Of a stretch of 64,000 nt of DNA, positions 34,118-42,302 are shown piece by piece. The notes beneath the pieces are model-generated. The model was given only the letters and a program-made list of their open reading frames with translations, was not told the origin of the DNA and did no database searches. The translations under genes were made by a program, and so were the position numbers. Numbering within the stretch: the first letter of the stretch is position 1; each line of letters opens with the position of its first letter. The stretch is from Isoptericola sp. BMS4 (GTDB taxonomy: Bacteria > Actinomycetota > Actinomycetes > Actinomycetales > Cellulomonadaceae): assembly GCF_011634835.1 (NCBI RefSeq), contig NZ_SIRP01000001.1:2785511-2849510 (forward strand), in the 5' to 3' direction.

Positions 34118-36253
34118 GTGGCCATCACGACGACCGACCCGCTCCTCGGCCGCCTGGTCGACGGGCGGTACGAGATCGTCTCGCGCGTGGCGCGCGGCGG
34201 CATGGCCACCGTCTACCTCGCCACGGACCGGCGCCTGGACCGCGAGGTCGCGATCAAGGTCATGCACCCGCACCTCGCCGACGGCGTCGACGGCGCCGCG
34301 TTCGTCTCCCGCTTCCGTCGCGAGGCGCGCGCCGCGGCCCGCCTCACCCACCCCGGCGTGGTCGCCGTCTACGACCAGGGCCTCGACGGCGAGACCAGCT
34401 ACCTGGTGATGGAGTACGTCCCCGGCGAGAACCTGCGGCGGATGCTGCACGACCAGGGCCCGCTGGACGTCGGGCGCACCCTCGACGTCCTCGCCCAGGT
34501 GCTGGACGCCCTGGCGGCGGCGCACCGACGTCAGCTCGTCCACCGGGACGTCAAGCCGGAGAACGTCCTCGTCGTGGACCCGGCCGCCGGCGACCTGGAG
34601 ACGGCGACCGGTCACGGCGCCGCCGAGCACGACCGGCGCGACCGGGTGAAGGTCGCGGACTTCGGGCTGGCGCGTGCGGTCACGGAGGTGACCTCGACGG
34701 CGACCGGCACCATCCTCGGCACGGTCGCCTACCTGGCGCCCGAGGTGATCACGAGCAGCGCCTGCGACGCCCGCACCGACGTGTACGCGGTGGGGGTGCT
34801 GGCCTACGAGATGCTCACGGGCACGCTCCCCTACCCGGACGAGGCTCCCCTGCAGGTCGCGTTCCACCACGTGCACGAGGACTTCCCCCCGCCGTCGGAG
34901 CGGTTCGACCGGCTCCCGGAGGCGGTGGACCGGTTCGTCGCGGCCTGCACGGCGCGCGACCCGCGCGCCCGCCCCGCCGACGCCGCCGTCGCCCTCGAGC
35001 TCGTGGGGCGCCTGCGCGCCGAGCTGCCCCCCGAGGTCCTGGCGCTGCGCGCCGACCGGCCGCGCCCGCCCGGCTCCGGGGAGCAGGACGACGTGGCGTC
35101 GTCCGCGGCCTCGGGCGGCGCTCCCGGCCTCGCCTCCGGCTCGGGGCCCGTCGACGGGGAGCACGGCGGCGCGCACGACGCGCCCGCCGGCGACGCCGAC
35201 GCGCCCGACCCGGACGCCGGCAGCACCGACGCCGTCGACGCCATCCCCGCCGGGTTCTTCCAGGAGCTGTCCGCCCCCGTCGCGGCGCAGCCCACCGACG
35301 TCCTCGTCGAGCAGCCGACCCGCGCCCTGGCGTCGCCCGGTACCGACCGGCCGCGCCGCGGCCGGCGGCGCGCCGTCGCCTGGGTGCTCGCCGCCCTGCT
35401 GGTCGTCGGGGGCGGCGGGGCGGGCGCCTGGTGGTGGTTCGAGGACGGACCCGGAGCCTGGACGTCCGTGCCCGCCGGAGTGGCCGGCGTCCCCGCCGAC
35501 GACGCCGAGGCCGTGCTCGCCGACGCCGGTCTCGAGTCCACCACCACCCGCACCTATGACGACGATGTCCCCCGCGGCTCGGTCGTCACCACCAGACCCG
35601 CGCCGGGCGAGCCGGTGCGCCTCGACGGGTCGGTCCGGCTCGTGGTGTCGCGCGGCGTCGAGATGCTCGACGTGCCCGACGAGCTGCTCGGGCTGAAGGC
35701 GCCCCGGGCCACGGCCGCGCTGGAGGGCGCCGGCTTCACCGTGACCGCGCCCGAGGGCGAGTACGACGACGAGGCGGCGAAGGGCACCGTGCTCGCCGTG
35801 TCGGTGCCGGAGGGTTCGCGCCAGCGGCACGACACCGAGGTGACGCTCACGGTCTCGGACGGCCCCGCCCCCGTCCAGGTGCCGCAGGAGGTGGGCAAGG
35901 AGAAGGACGAGGCCGTCGCCGACCTCGAGGGCCTGGGCCTGCGGGTGGAGCTGGCCGAGCCCCGCTACTCGGAGAAGATCCCGGCAGGGCACGTGATGAA
36001 GCAGTCGCCGAAGCAGGGCACGACGGCGCACCGCACCGACACGGTTGAGCTCACCGTCTCCCAGGGGCCGCCCCTGGTGACGGTGCCCGACGTCGTCGGC
36101 ATGAGCAGGGCCGACGCGACGAAGGCGCTCGAGAAGGCCGGCCTCGAGGTCGAGGAGAACGTCTACCTCGGCGGCCTGCTGGACACCGTGCGCTTCCAGG
36201 ACACGACCGGCGAGGCCCCGAAGGGCAGCACCGTCACCGTCACGGTCTGGTGA
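34118..36253 (+). CDS. pknL: Serine/threonine protein kinase with PASTA repeats (PknL-like)
   Basis: A 711-residue membrane kinase. The Hanks kinase domain (about 1-290) has the glycine loop RVARGGMATVYLA, K47 in VAIKVMH, catalytic HRDVKPEN from H142, DFGLA and APEV. A Pro/Asp-rich linker and one transmembrane helix (WVLAALLVVGGGGAGAWWWF) lead to about four extracellular PASTA repeats (for example VPDVVGMSRADATKALEKAG). Such kinases sense cell-wall fragments. The adjacent Rv2175c-like protein is the expected substrate by analogy with mycobacteria. The 3' end overlaps the convergent aroG by 14 bases. Confidence 0.92.
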   Translation: MAITTTDPLLGRLVDGRYEIVSRVARGGMATVYLATDRRLDREVAIKVMHPHLADGVDGAAFVSRFRREARAAARLTHPGVVAVYDQGLDGETSYLVMEYVPGENLRRMLHDQGPLDVGRTLDVLAQVLDALAAAHRRQLVHRDVKPENVLVVDPAAGDLETATGHGAAEHDRRDRVKVADFGLARAVTEVTSTATGTILGTVAYLAPEVITSSACDARTDVYAVGVLAYEMLTGTLPYPDEAPLQVAFHHVHEDFPPPSERFDRLPEAVDRFVAACTARDPRARPADAAVALELVGRLRAELPPEVLALRADRPRPPGSGEQDDVASSAASGGAPGLASGSGPVDGEHGGAHDAPAGDADAPDPDAGSTDAVDAIPAGFFQELSAPVAAQPTDVLVEQPTRALASPGTDRPRRGRRRAVAWVLAALLVVGGGGAGAWWWFEDGPGAWTSVPAGVAGVPADDAEAVLADAGLESTTTRTYDDDVPRGSVVTTRPAPGEPVRLDGSVRLVVSRGVEMLDVPDELLGLKAPRATAALEGAGFTVTAPEGEYDDEAAKGTVLAVSVPEGSRQRHDTEVTLTVSDGPAPVQVPQEVGKEKDEAVADLEGLGLRVELAEPRYSEKIPAGHVMKQSPKQGTTAHRTDTVELTVSQGPPLVTVPDVVGMSRADATKALEKAGLEVEENVYLGGLLDTVRFQDTTGEAPKGSTVTVTVW

Positions 36254-37604
36254 GCATCTCCGCGACGCGGAACGCCATCTCCAGCGACTGCTGGTGGTTG
36301 AGCCGCGGGTCGACGAGCGTCTCGTAGCGCAGCGCCAGGCCGTCGTCCGAGATCTCCTCGCTGCCGCCGAGCACCTCGGTGACGTCGTCGCCGGTCAGCT
36401 CCATGTGCAGGCCGCCCGGGACGGTGCCGAGCGCCTGGTGCACCTCGAAGAACCCGGTGACCTCGTCGAGCACGTCCGTGAACCGGCGCGTCTTGTAGCC
36501 GCTGTCGGAGGTGATGGTGTTGCCGTGCATGGGGTCGGTCACCCAGGTGACCCGGACGCCCGCCGCCGTCACCTGCTCCACGACGCCGGGCAGCACGTCG
36601 CGGATCCTGCCGGCGCCCATCCGGGTGACGAACGTCAGCCGGCCGGGCTCGTTGTCCGGGTTGAGCCGCTCGGCGAGCGCGATGGCGTCCTGGCCCGTGG
36701 TGGTCGGCCCGAGCTTGACGCCCACGGGGTTCGCGACCCGGGACAGGAACTCGACGTGCGCGCCGTCGAGCTGGCGGGTGCGCTCGCCGATCCACAGGAA
36801 GTGCGCCGAGGTGTCGTAGGCGCGCCCTGTCCGCGTGTCGACGCGGGTGAGAGCGCGCTCGTAGTCGAGGACGAGCGCCTCGTGGCTGAGGTAGAACTCG
36901 ACGCCGCGCAGGGCCTCGAAGTCGGCCCCGCAGGCCTCCATGAACCGCACGGCGCGGTCGATCTCCGAGGCGGTGCGCTCGTAGCGGGCGTAGGCCGGGT
37001 TGCGCATGAACCCGCGGTTCCACTCGTGCACGCGGCGCAGGTCGGCGTACCCGCCCTCGGTGAAGGCGCGCACCACGTTCGCGGTCGCCGCGGAGATCCG
37101 GTACGCCTGCTCCAGACGGCGCGGGTCGGGCGTGCGGGACTCGACGGTGAACTCGTGGCCGTTGACCATGTCGCCGCGGTAGGCGGGCAGCGTGACGCCG
37201 TCGCGCGTCTCGGTGTCGCTGGAGCGCGGCTTGGCGTACTGCCCCGCGAGCCGGCCCATCTTCACCACCGGGGTGCTCGCCCCGTGGGTGAGGATGACCG
37301 CCATCTGCAGGATCGTGCGCACCTTGTTGCGGATGCGCGTCGCGCTCGCGTCCGCGAACGTCTCGGCGCAGTCCCCGCCCTGCAGGAGGAACGCCTCGCC
37401 GCGGCCGGCCGCGGCGAGCCGCTCCGTGAGCTGCACGGCCTGCGCGGGGACCACCAGGGGTGCCGCGCCGGCCAGGCGCCCGGCCGCGGCCGCGAGCGCC
37501 TCGGCGTCCGGCCAGGTGGGCTGCTGTCGCGCCTCGAGCGTGCGGAAGCGGTCGAGGCCCTCGGGGTCGGTCCCCGGTGCGACGGTGTCGACGGCGGTGG
37601 TCAT
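36240..37604 (-). CDS. aroG: Class II 3-deoxy-7-phosphoheptulonate synthase (DAHP synthase)
   Basis: A 454-residue plant-type (class II) enzyme that starts the shikimate pathway by joining phosphoenolpyruvate and erythrose 4-phosphate. Signature segments include LLQGGDCAETF, VVKMGRLAGQYAKPRS, GVEFYLSHEALVLDYE, LGPTTTGQDA and VTWVTDPMHGNT. ATG 37604 follows AGGAG at suitable distance. The leader shows neither a short Trp-rich peptide nor an attenuator. Expression may depend on read-through past the pfk terminator or on a weak promoter in the 125-base gap. Confidence 0.95.
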   Translation of the reverse strand: MTTAVDTVAPGTDPEGLDRFRTLEARQQPTWPDAEALAAAAGRLAGAAPLVVPAQAVQLTERLAAAGRGEAFLLQGGDCAETFADASATRIRNKVRTILQMAVILTHGASTPVVKMGRLAGQYAKPRSSDTETRDGVTLPAYRGDMVNGHEFTVESRTPDPRRLEQAYRISAATANVVRAFTEGGYADLRRVHEWNRGFMRNPAYARYERTASEIDRAVRFMEACGADFEALRGVEFYLSHEALVLDYERALTRVDTRTGRAYDTSAHFLWIGERTRQLDGAHVEFLSRVANPVGVKLGPTTTGQDAIALAERLNPDNEPGRLTFVTRMGAGRIRDVLPGVVEQVTAAGVRVTWVTDPMHGNTITSDSGYKTRRFTDVLDEVTGFFEVHQALGTVPGGLHMELTGDDVTEVLGGSEEISDDGLALRYETLVDPRLNHQQSLEMAFRVAEMLTRP

Positions 37605-37690
37605 GCGGCTCTGGGCTCCTGGCGGGTCGGTGGGGAGGGAACGGAGCTGGTTCGGTGGGGGCTGGAACGGCGCCGGGTCGGAGGTTCGGG

Positions 37691-37723
37691 GGGCCGCCCC
37701 GGCCGGTCGGGCCGGGGCGGCCC
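37691..37723 (-). terminator. Terminator after the phosphofructokinase gene
   Basis: Perfect 14-base arms GGGCCGCCCCGGCC / GGCCGGGGCGGCCC close on a 5-base loop, 7 bases past the stop and before aroG. Confidence 0.8.
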
Positions 37724-37729
37724 TGTGCG

Positions 37730-38956
37730 TCAGTGCGCGGCGGGCTGCGCCGGCACGAGCGGCTGGCCGATGGCCTCGAGGATCTCGCCGAACCAGGGCT
37801 GCGAGACGTCGAAGGCCTTGCCGCCGGCGATGCGCGGGAACGCGATCGCCTTGAGCTTGTCCTGATCCTCCTCGTCGTGGCCGATGACGCCGGCCTCGCC
37901 CCGCAGGGCGCACTCGACGGCGAGGTCGGTCATCGACTTGATGAGGCGCAGGTCCTCGGCGTTGGCGGCCGCCGCGCGCGAGTAGTAGCCGGACTTCTGC
38001 ACCATGACCTTCTCGGCCCCGAGGCGCTCGGCGAACTGCTTGGCGAACCACTGGCCGGGGTTGATCGTGTCGAGCTTGACGTGGCCGAACGGGTCGCGCT
38101 GGACCTCCTCGCCGGCCGCCTCGAGCTGCGCGACGATCTCGTGCATGCCGGCGCCCTCGGACAGGAAGATGTTCACGTTGCCGTGGGTGTCCATGACTCC
38201 CTTGAGCCGCTCGGCCTCGGCGTCGATGTCGATGGCGAGCTCCGGCAGGAAGACCGCGTGCACGTCCCAGCGCTCGCGCGTCAGGCCCAGCGCCGGCGCG
38301 AACTCCTGCGCGTCGAGCCAGCGGCGGTACTCGGCGGCCGCGGCGGCCGTGAGCCAGCCGCAGTGCCGGCCCATGACCTCGTGCACGATGAGCATGCGCG
38401 GGCCCGAGCGGTGCTCGCCGATGACGTTCGCCGCGAAGCCGGCGGCCTCCTCGGCGGCGGTCCAGGCGCCGAGGGACTGCTTGATCGGCACGACGTCGTT
38501 GTCGATCGTCTTGGGCAGGCCGACGACGGTGAGCTCGTAGTCGTTCTCGTGCAGGTACGCCGCCAGGTCCGCGGCGGTGGTGTTGGTGTCGTCGCCCCCG
38601 ATGGTGTGCAGGACGTCGACGCCGTCCGCCTTGAGCTGCTCCGCGGCGACGTGCAGCGGGTCCTGCCCCTCGGCGACCAGGCCACGCTTGACGCAGTCCG
38701 CGGCGTTGGTGAGCTTGACCCGCGAGTTGCCGATGGGCGAGCCGCCGAACCGGTGCAGGATGCCCGCCTGCTTGCGCCCCTCGTCGTCGACGACGATCTT
38801 CGTCCCGGTCAGCAGGCCGTGGTAGCCGTACTGGTACGCGATGATCTCGATCGAGGGGTCGAGCTCGGTGTAGCGCTCGATGAGGCCGCCGACGGCGGAG
38901 GACAGGCAGGGCGCGAAGCCGCCCGCGGTCAGCAGGGCCACACGACGAACCGACAT
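37730..38956 (-). CDS. Pyrophosphate-type 6-phosphofructokinase
   Basis: A 408-residue enzyme that phosphorylates fructose 6-phosphate. GGDDTNT has Asp where ATP-using enzymes have Gly (GGDGT), and PKTIDND follows. This pair of residues is the known mark of PPi-dependent enzymes, as in Amycolatopsis. Other family motifs are EVMGRHCGWL and the sugar-binding region MVQKSGYYSRAA. If correct, glycolysis here saves ATP and can run in reverse at this step. The start is ATG 38956 with GAGAGG upstream. Confidence 0.88.
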   Translation of the reverse strand: MSVRRVALLTAGGFAPCLSSAVGGLIERYTELDPSIEIIAYQYGYHGLLTGTKIVVDDEGRKQAGILHRFGGSPIGNSRVKLTNAADCVKRGLVAEGQDPLHVAAEQLKADGVDVLHTIGGDDTNTTAADLAAYLHENDYELTVVGLPKTIDNDVVPIKQSLGAWTAAEEAAGFAANVIGEHRSGPRMLIVHEVMGRHCGWLTAAAAAEYRRWLDAQEFAPALGLTRERWDVHAVFLPELAIDIDAEAERLKGVMDTHGNVNIFLSEGAGMHEIVAQLEAAGEEVQRDPFGHVKLDTINPGQWFAKQFAERLGAEKVMVQKSGYYSRAAAANAEDLRLIKSMTDLAVECALRGEAGVIGHDEEDQDKLKAIAFPRIAGGKAFDVSQPWFGEILEAIGQPLVPAQPAAH

Positions 38957-39132
38957 GACAGCAAATACCTCTCGGTGGGGGACGAACTGCTCCCACATCC
39001 TACGAGCCGCCCCGTGCGCCGGGCGCCGGTGTCCACGGACGCCGCGGCCGGTCTCCCCCGGGCGCCTGCCCCGGGCGTGAGAGGATGTCCCCAGGACCTC
39101 CCCCGCCTCCGGGCGCCGGGAGGTTCTTGTGT

Positions 39133-39657
39133 ATGCAGCACTCCACGAGCACGACCGAGCCCGCCGTCCCGCTCGACGTCCGCCCGGCCACCGCGGCCGA
39201 CGTCGACGTCCTGGACCGGCTGTGGGCCCTCTTCCAGCACGACATGTCGGCGGTGACCGGCGCCCTGCCCGACGCCCGCGGGCGGTTCCGGGACGAGCGG
39301 CTGCGCGCCGCCCGCTCCGACCCGGGGTGGGAGGCGTGGCTCGCGCGTCTCGGCGGCCGCCCCGCGGGCCTCGCGGTCGTCCGGGGGCTCGACGCCCCGG
39401 TCCGTGTGCTCTCGGGCTTCTTCGTCGTGCGGGCGGCACGCCGCGGCGGCGTCGGGCGGCGGTTCGCGCGGAGCGTCCTCACGTCCCGGCGCGGCGACTG
39501 GGAGGTGGCGTTCCAGCACGCGAACGGCGCGGCGGCGGCGTTCTGGCCCCGCGTCGCGGCCGACGTCGCCCCGGGCGCGTGGACGCTGGCGCACCGGCCG
39601 GTCCCCGGCCGCCCGGAGCTGCCAAGGGACGCGTGGATCCGGCTGCGCGTGCCCTGA
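39133..39657 (+). CDS. GNAT family N-acetyltransferase
   Basis: A 174-residue protein. LDVRPATAADVDVLDRLWALFQHDMS opens a GNAT fold and FFVVRAARRGGVGRRFARSVL is the acetyl-CoA loop; the end (EVAFQHANGAAAAFWPRV) fits the motif B area. The substrate is unknown. GGGAGG lies about 10 bases before ATG 39133, slightly far. It is divergent from the pfk gene. Confidence 0.75.
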   Translation: MQHSTSTTEPAVPLDVRPATAADVDVLDRLWALFQHDMSAVTGALPDARGRFRDERLRAARSDPGWEAWLARLGGRPAGLAVVRGLDAPVRVLSGFFVVRAARRGGVGRRFARSVLTSRRGDWEVAFQHANGAAAAFWPRVAADVAPGAWTLAHRPVPGRPELPRDAWIRLRVP

Positions 39658-39740
39658 CCGGCCGCGTGCCCGCCGACGTGTCTGCCGGAGGTCGCGCCCG
39701 GCGTCACAGCCGGCGCCGCGGCCGCACCCGGGCGCTCGGG

Positions 39741-40445
39741 TCAGTCCGTGCGACCCGGGTCACGGCCGGCGGCGAGCCGGGCCTTCATGGTCGCGGCGTA
39801 CACGTCGACGTACTCCTGCTCCGACAGCCGCAGGATGGCGTACATGATCTCGTCGGTGACCGAGCGCAGCACGAACCGGTCGTGCTCCATGCCCTGGTAG
39901 CGGCTGAAGTCGAGCGGCTCGCCGATGACGACGCCGATCGCCTTCGGCCGCGGGACGGCCCGGCCGAGCGGCTGGGCGACGTCGGTGCCCACCATCGCCA
40001 CGGGGACCACGGGCGCGCCCGACTCCAGGGCGAGGCGCGCGACCCCCGTCTTCCCGCGGTACAGCCGCCCGTCGGGGCTGCGGGTGCCCTCCGGGTAGAT
40101 GCCGAACAGCTCGCCGTCCGACAGCACCCGCAGCCCGGTGCGCAGCGCGGCCTCGCTGGCCTTCCCGCCTGAGCGGTCGACGGGGATCGTGCCGACGCCC
40201 CGCATGAACCCGGCCACCAGCCGGCCCTTGATCCCGCTGCCGGTGAAGTAGTCGGACTTGCCGAGGAACTGCACCTGGCGCTCCAGCACGAGCGGCAGCA
40301 CGAACGAGTCGATGACGGCGAGGTGGTTGCTGGCCAGGATGGCCGGCCCGTCGGCCGGCACGTTCTCCACGCCCCTCGTCCACGGGCGGAAGGCCAGCCG
40401 GAGCCACGGCCCGACCAGCACGTGCTTCATCACCCAGTAGAACAA
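39741..40445 (-). CDS. plsC: 1-acyl-sn-glycerol-3-phosphate acyltransferase (PlsC-like)
   Basis: A 234-residue acyltransferase with the catalytic NHxxxxD block (ASNHLAVIDSF) and the phosphate-binding YPEGTRS motif. It adds the second acyl chain to lysophosphatidate at the inner membrane face. Related proteins open with a FYWV(M/L)KHV segment. This part is kept only if translation begins at TTG 40445, which has AAGGAGG 4 bases upstream; GTG 40433 and ATG 40430 are too far from that site. The counterpart in M. tuberculosis is Rv2182c, as I recall. Confidence 0.85.
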   Translation of the reverse strand: MFYWVMKHVLVGPWLRLAFRPWTRGVENVPADGPAILASNHLAVIDSFVLPLVLERQVQFLGKSDYFTGSGIKGRLVAGFMRGVGTIPVDRSGGKASEAALRTGLRVLSDGELFGIYPEGTRSPDGRLYRGKTGVARLALESGAPVVPVAMVGTDVAQPLGRAVPRPKAIGVVIGEPLDFSRYQGMEHDRFVLRSVTDEIMYAILRLSEQEYVDVYAATMKARLAAGRDPGRTD

Positions 40446-40544
40446 CGGTCCTCCTTGCCGTCGGCGTCGTGGTGCACCCCGGTCCTCGATACGACGTCGC
40501 CCACGACGTCGTCCACGACGTAGGAACGGACGTGGGAGGAACAA

Positions 40545-40550
40545 TAGAGT
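40545..40550 (+). promoter_or_regulatory. TAGAGT -10 element, 6 bases before ATG 40557
   Basis: It is followed by gaaccc and the ATG of the membrane-protein gene. Confidence 0.6.
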
Positions 40551-40556
40551 GAACCC

Positions 40557-41105
40557 ATGGCCGCACCGAACCCGGACGCCGATCCTGACACGCCGGACGA
40601 CCTGCCCGACGACGCCGTCGAGGCGCGCTGGGCGGACATCGTCGAACGCCTCGGGTCGCTCGACGTCCAGCCTGGCACGTCCGCAGGGTCCGTGCCCGAC
40701 GCCGCCCGGACGGCGGACGACGACGGGCCGGGCAGCATGTCGGAGGACGGGCCGGACGGCACGGCCGACGTCGTCCCGCCGCCACGCGCCACCGGGCCGC
40801 GGGACTGGCCCACCACGCCCGAGGTGGAGGCGCTCGAGGAGGCGGAGTCGCACTTCGTGCCGCCCGAGCCGGAACCGGTGCTCTCCCGCGACCCGCTCCT
40901 GACCCTGTGCTGGGCGGTCCTCGTGGGCGTGCCCGTGCTCACCGTCGCGCTCGTCGTGGTGCGGGCGATGGTCCCCACGCTCCACGTGCCCGCGTGGCTC
41001 GGTCCCGCCGGCGGCGTCGCGTTCCTCGCCGCGGTCGTGGTGCTCCTGTGGCGCATGCCGCACCGCCGCGACCCGGAGGACGACGACACCGGCGCCGTCG
41101 TCTGA
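40557..41105 (+). CDS. Conserved membrane protein of unknown function
   Basis: A 182-residue protein. The first 110 residues are acidic and Asp/Pro-rich with no fold I recognise. Two transmembrane helices follow (LTLCWAVLVGVPVLTVALVVV and WLGPAGGVAFLAAVVVLLW), then a short charged tail. It is divergent from plsC and ends at a strong bidirectional hairpin. No enzymatic motif is present. Confidence 0.7.
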   Translation: MAAPNPDADPDTPDDLPDDAVEARWADIVERLGSLDVQPGTSAGSVPDAARTADDDGPGSMSEDGPDGTADVVPPPRATGPRDWPTTPEVEALEEAESHFVPPEPEPVLSRDPLLTLCWAVLVGVPVLTVALVVVRAMVPTLHVPAWLGPAGGVAFLAAVVVLLWRMPHRRDPEDDDTGAVV

Positions 41106-41113
41106 CCGGCACG

Positions 41114-41138
41114 GGCCGCGGGCCCCGGGCCCGCGGCC
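41114..41138. terminator. Bidirectional hairpin between membrane-protein and glucokinase genes
   Basis: GGCCGCGGGCCC and GGGCCCGCGGCC are exact complements around a single base, so the working loop is a few bases wider. Both flanking genes end here. Confidence 0.75.
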
Positions 41139-41144
41139 GGCTCG

Positions 41145-42089
41145 TCAGCGACGGGCCAGGTCGGCGGCGCCGACGATGCCGGCCTCGTTGCCGTGCTCGG
41201 CCAGCTCGATGTGCGCCACGGGCCGGTGCCCGAGCGCCGACAGCTGCGCCTCGTACGCCCTGCGGACCGGGGACAGCAGCAGGTCCCCGGCCGCGCCCAC
41301 CCCGCCGCCGATCACGAACAGCTCGGGGTCCAGCAGCGCCGCCACCGACGCCGCGCCCTCCCCGATCCACCGGCCGAGCGTCGCGAGGAGCTCCACCGCC
41401 AGGGGGTCGCCCTCCTGGGCCGCCTGCGTCACGTGCGGGCCGGTGATCCCCGACGGCTCGCCGCCGGCCAGGTCCAGCAGCCGCGTCGCCCGGCCGGGCT
41501 GCGCCACCGCAGCGTGGCGCGCGTCGCGCACCAGCGCCGTCCCGGAGGCGTACTGCTCCCAACACCCCTCGTGCCCGCAGCCGCAGTAGTGCCCGCCGGG
41601 CACGACGCGCATGTGCCCGACCTCGGCCGCCACGCCCCACTTGCCGCGCACCAGCTCGCGGTCCACGACGACCGCCCCACCGAGCCCGGTGCCGACGGTC
41701 AGCATCAGCATGTCCGTCGCCTCCCGGCCGGCGCCGTAGCGGAACTCGGCCCAGCCCGCGGCGTTGGCGTCGTTCTCGACCACCACCGGCACGTCGAGGT
41801 CCAGCAGGCTCTCGATCCGCTCGGCCAGCGGGTACTCCCGCCACGCGATGTTCGGCGCGAACAGCACCGACCGCCGGTCCGGGCTGACGAAGCCGGCCGC
41901 CGCGAGGCCGATCGCCCCGACCTCGTACTCCTTGGCCAGCTCGCGGCACGCGTCGGCGATCGCCCGGTCGATGTCGGCGACGTCGTCGGGCTCGGTCTCG
42001 CGGCGGACCTTCGCCAGGATCGCACCCGCCTCGTCCACCACACCGACAGCGATCTTGGTGCCGCCGATGTCGACTCCGATGGCGTGCAT
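41145..42089 (-). CDS. ROK family glucokinase
   Basis: A 314-residue ROK kinase. DIGGTKIAVGVVD is the ATP phosphate loop, ENDANAAGWAEF holds the sugar-binding and catalytic Asp, GTGLGGAVV follows, and CGCGHEGCWEQYASG is the ROK zinc motif (three Cys and one His). It makes glucose 6-phosphate in the cytoplasm. It is not the short polyphosphate glucokinase type. GAGG precedes ATG 42089. It is divergent from the acyl-CoA ligase gene over a 213-base gap. Confidence 0.88.
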   Translation of the reverse strand: MHAIGVDIGGTKIAVGVVDEAGAILAKVRRETEPDDVADIDRAIADACRELAKEYEVGAIGLAAAGFVSPDRRSVLFAPNIAWREYPLAERIESLLDLDVPVVVENDANAAGWAEFRYGAGREATDMLMLTVGTGLGGAVVVDRELVRGKWGVAAEVGHMRVVPGGHYCGCGHEGCWEQYASGTALVRDARHAAVAQPGRATRLLDLAGGEPSGITGPHVTQAAQEGDPLAVELLATLGRWIGEGAASVAALLDPELFVIGGGVGAAGDLLLSPVRRAYEAQLSALGHRPVAHIELAEHGNEAGIVGAADLARR

Positions 42090-42302
42090 GCGTGAACCTC
42101 ACGTTCTCGTTCCTCGGGGATGTCGCGACACCGCGACGGGGAGCAGACGCGCCGGGGCGCGCGGGTCCAGACTAGCGAGACGACGGGTCGTGGTGGAACG
42201 CCCGCCCACGGTCCGGGCACCCCCGGGTCCCGGGACGGCGCGGACCACCGTTGAGACCCGGTATCGTGACGGCCACCACGAGCCCTGCCACTGGAGTCAG
42301 CC

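Noticed and set aside
37605-37729. Trp/Phe attenuator before aroG
   Set aside because: There is no start codon with a leader peptide and no run of aromatic codons; the hairpin present belongs to the phosphofructokinase gene.
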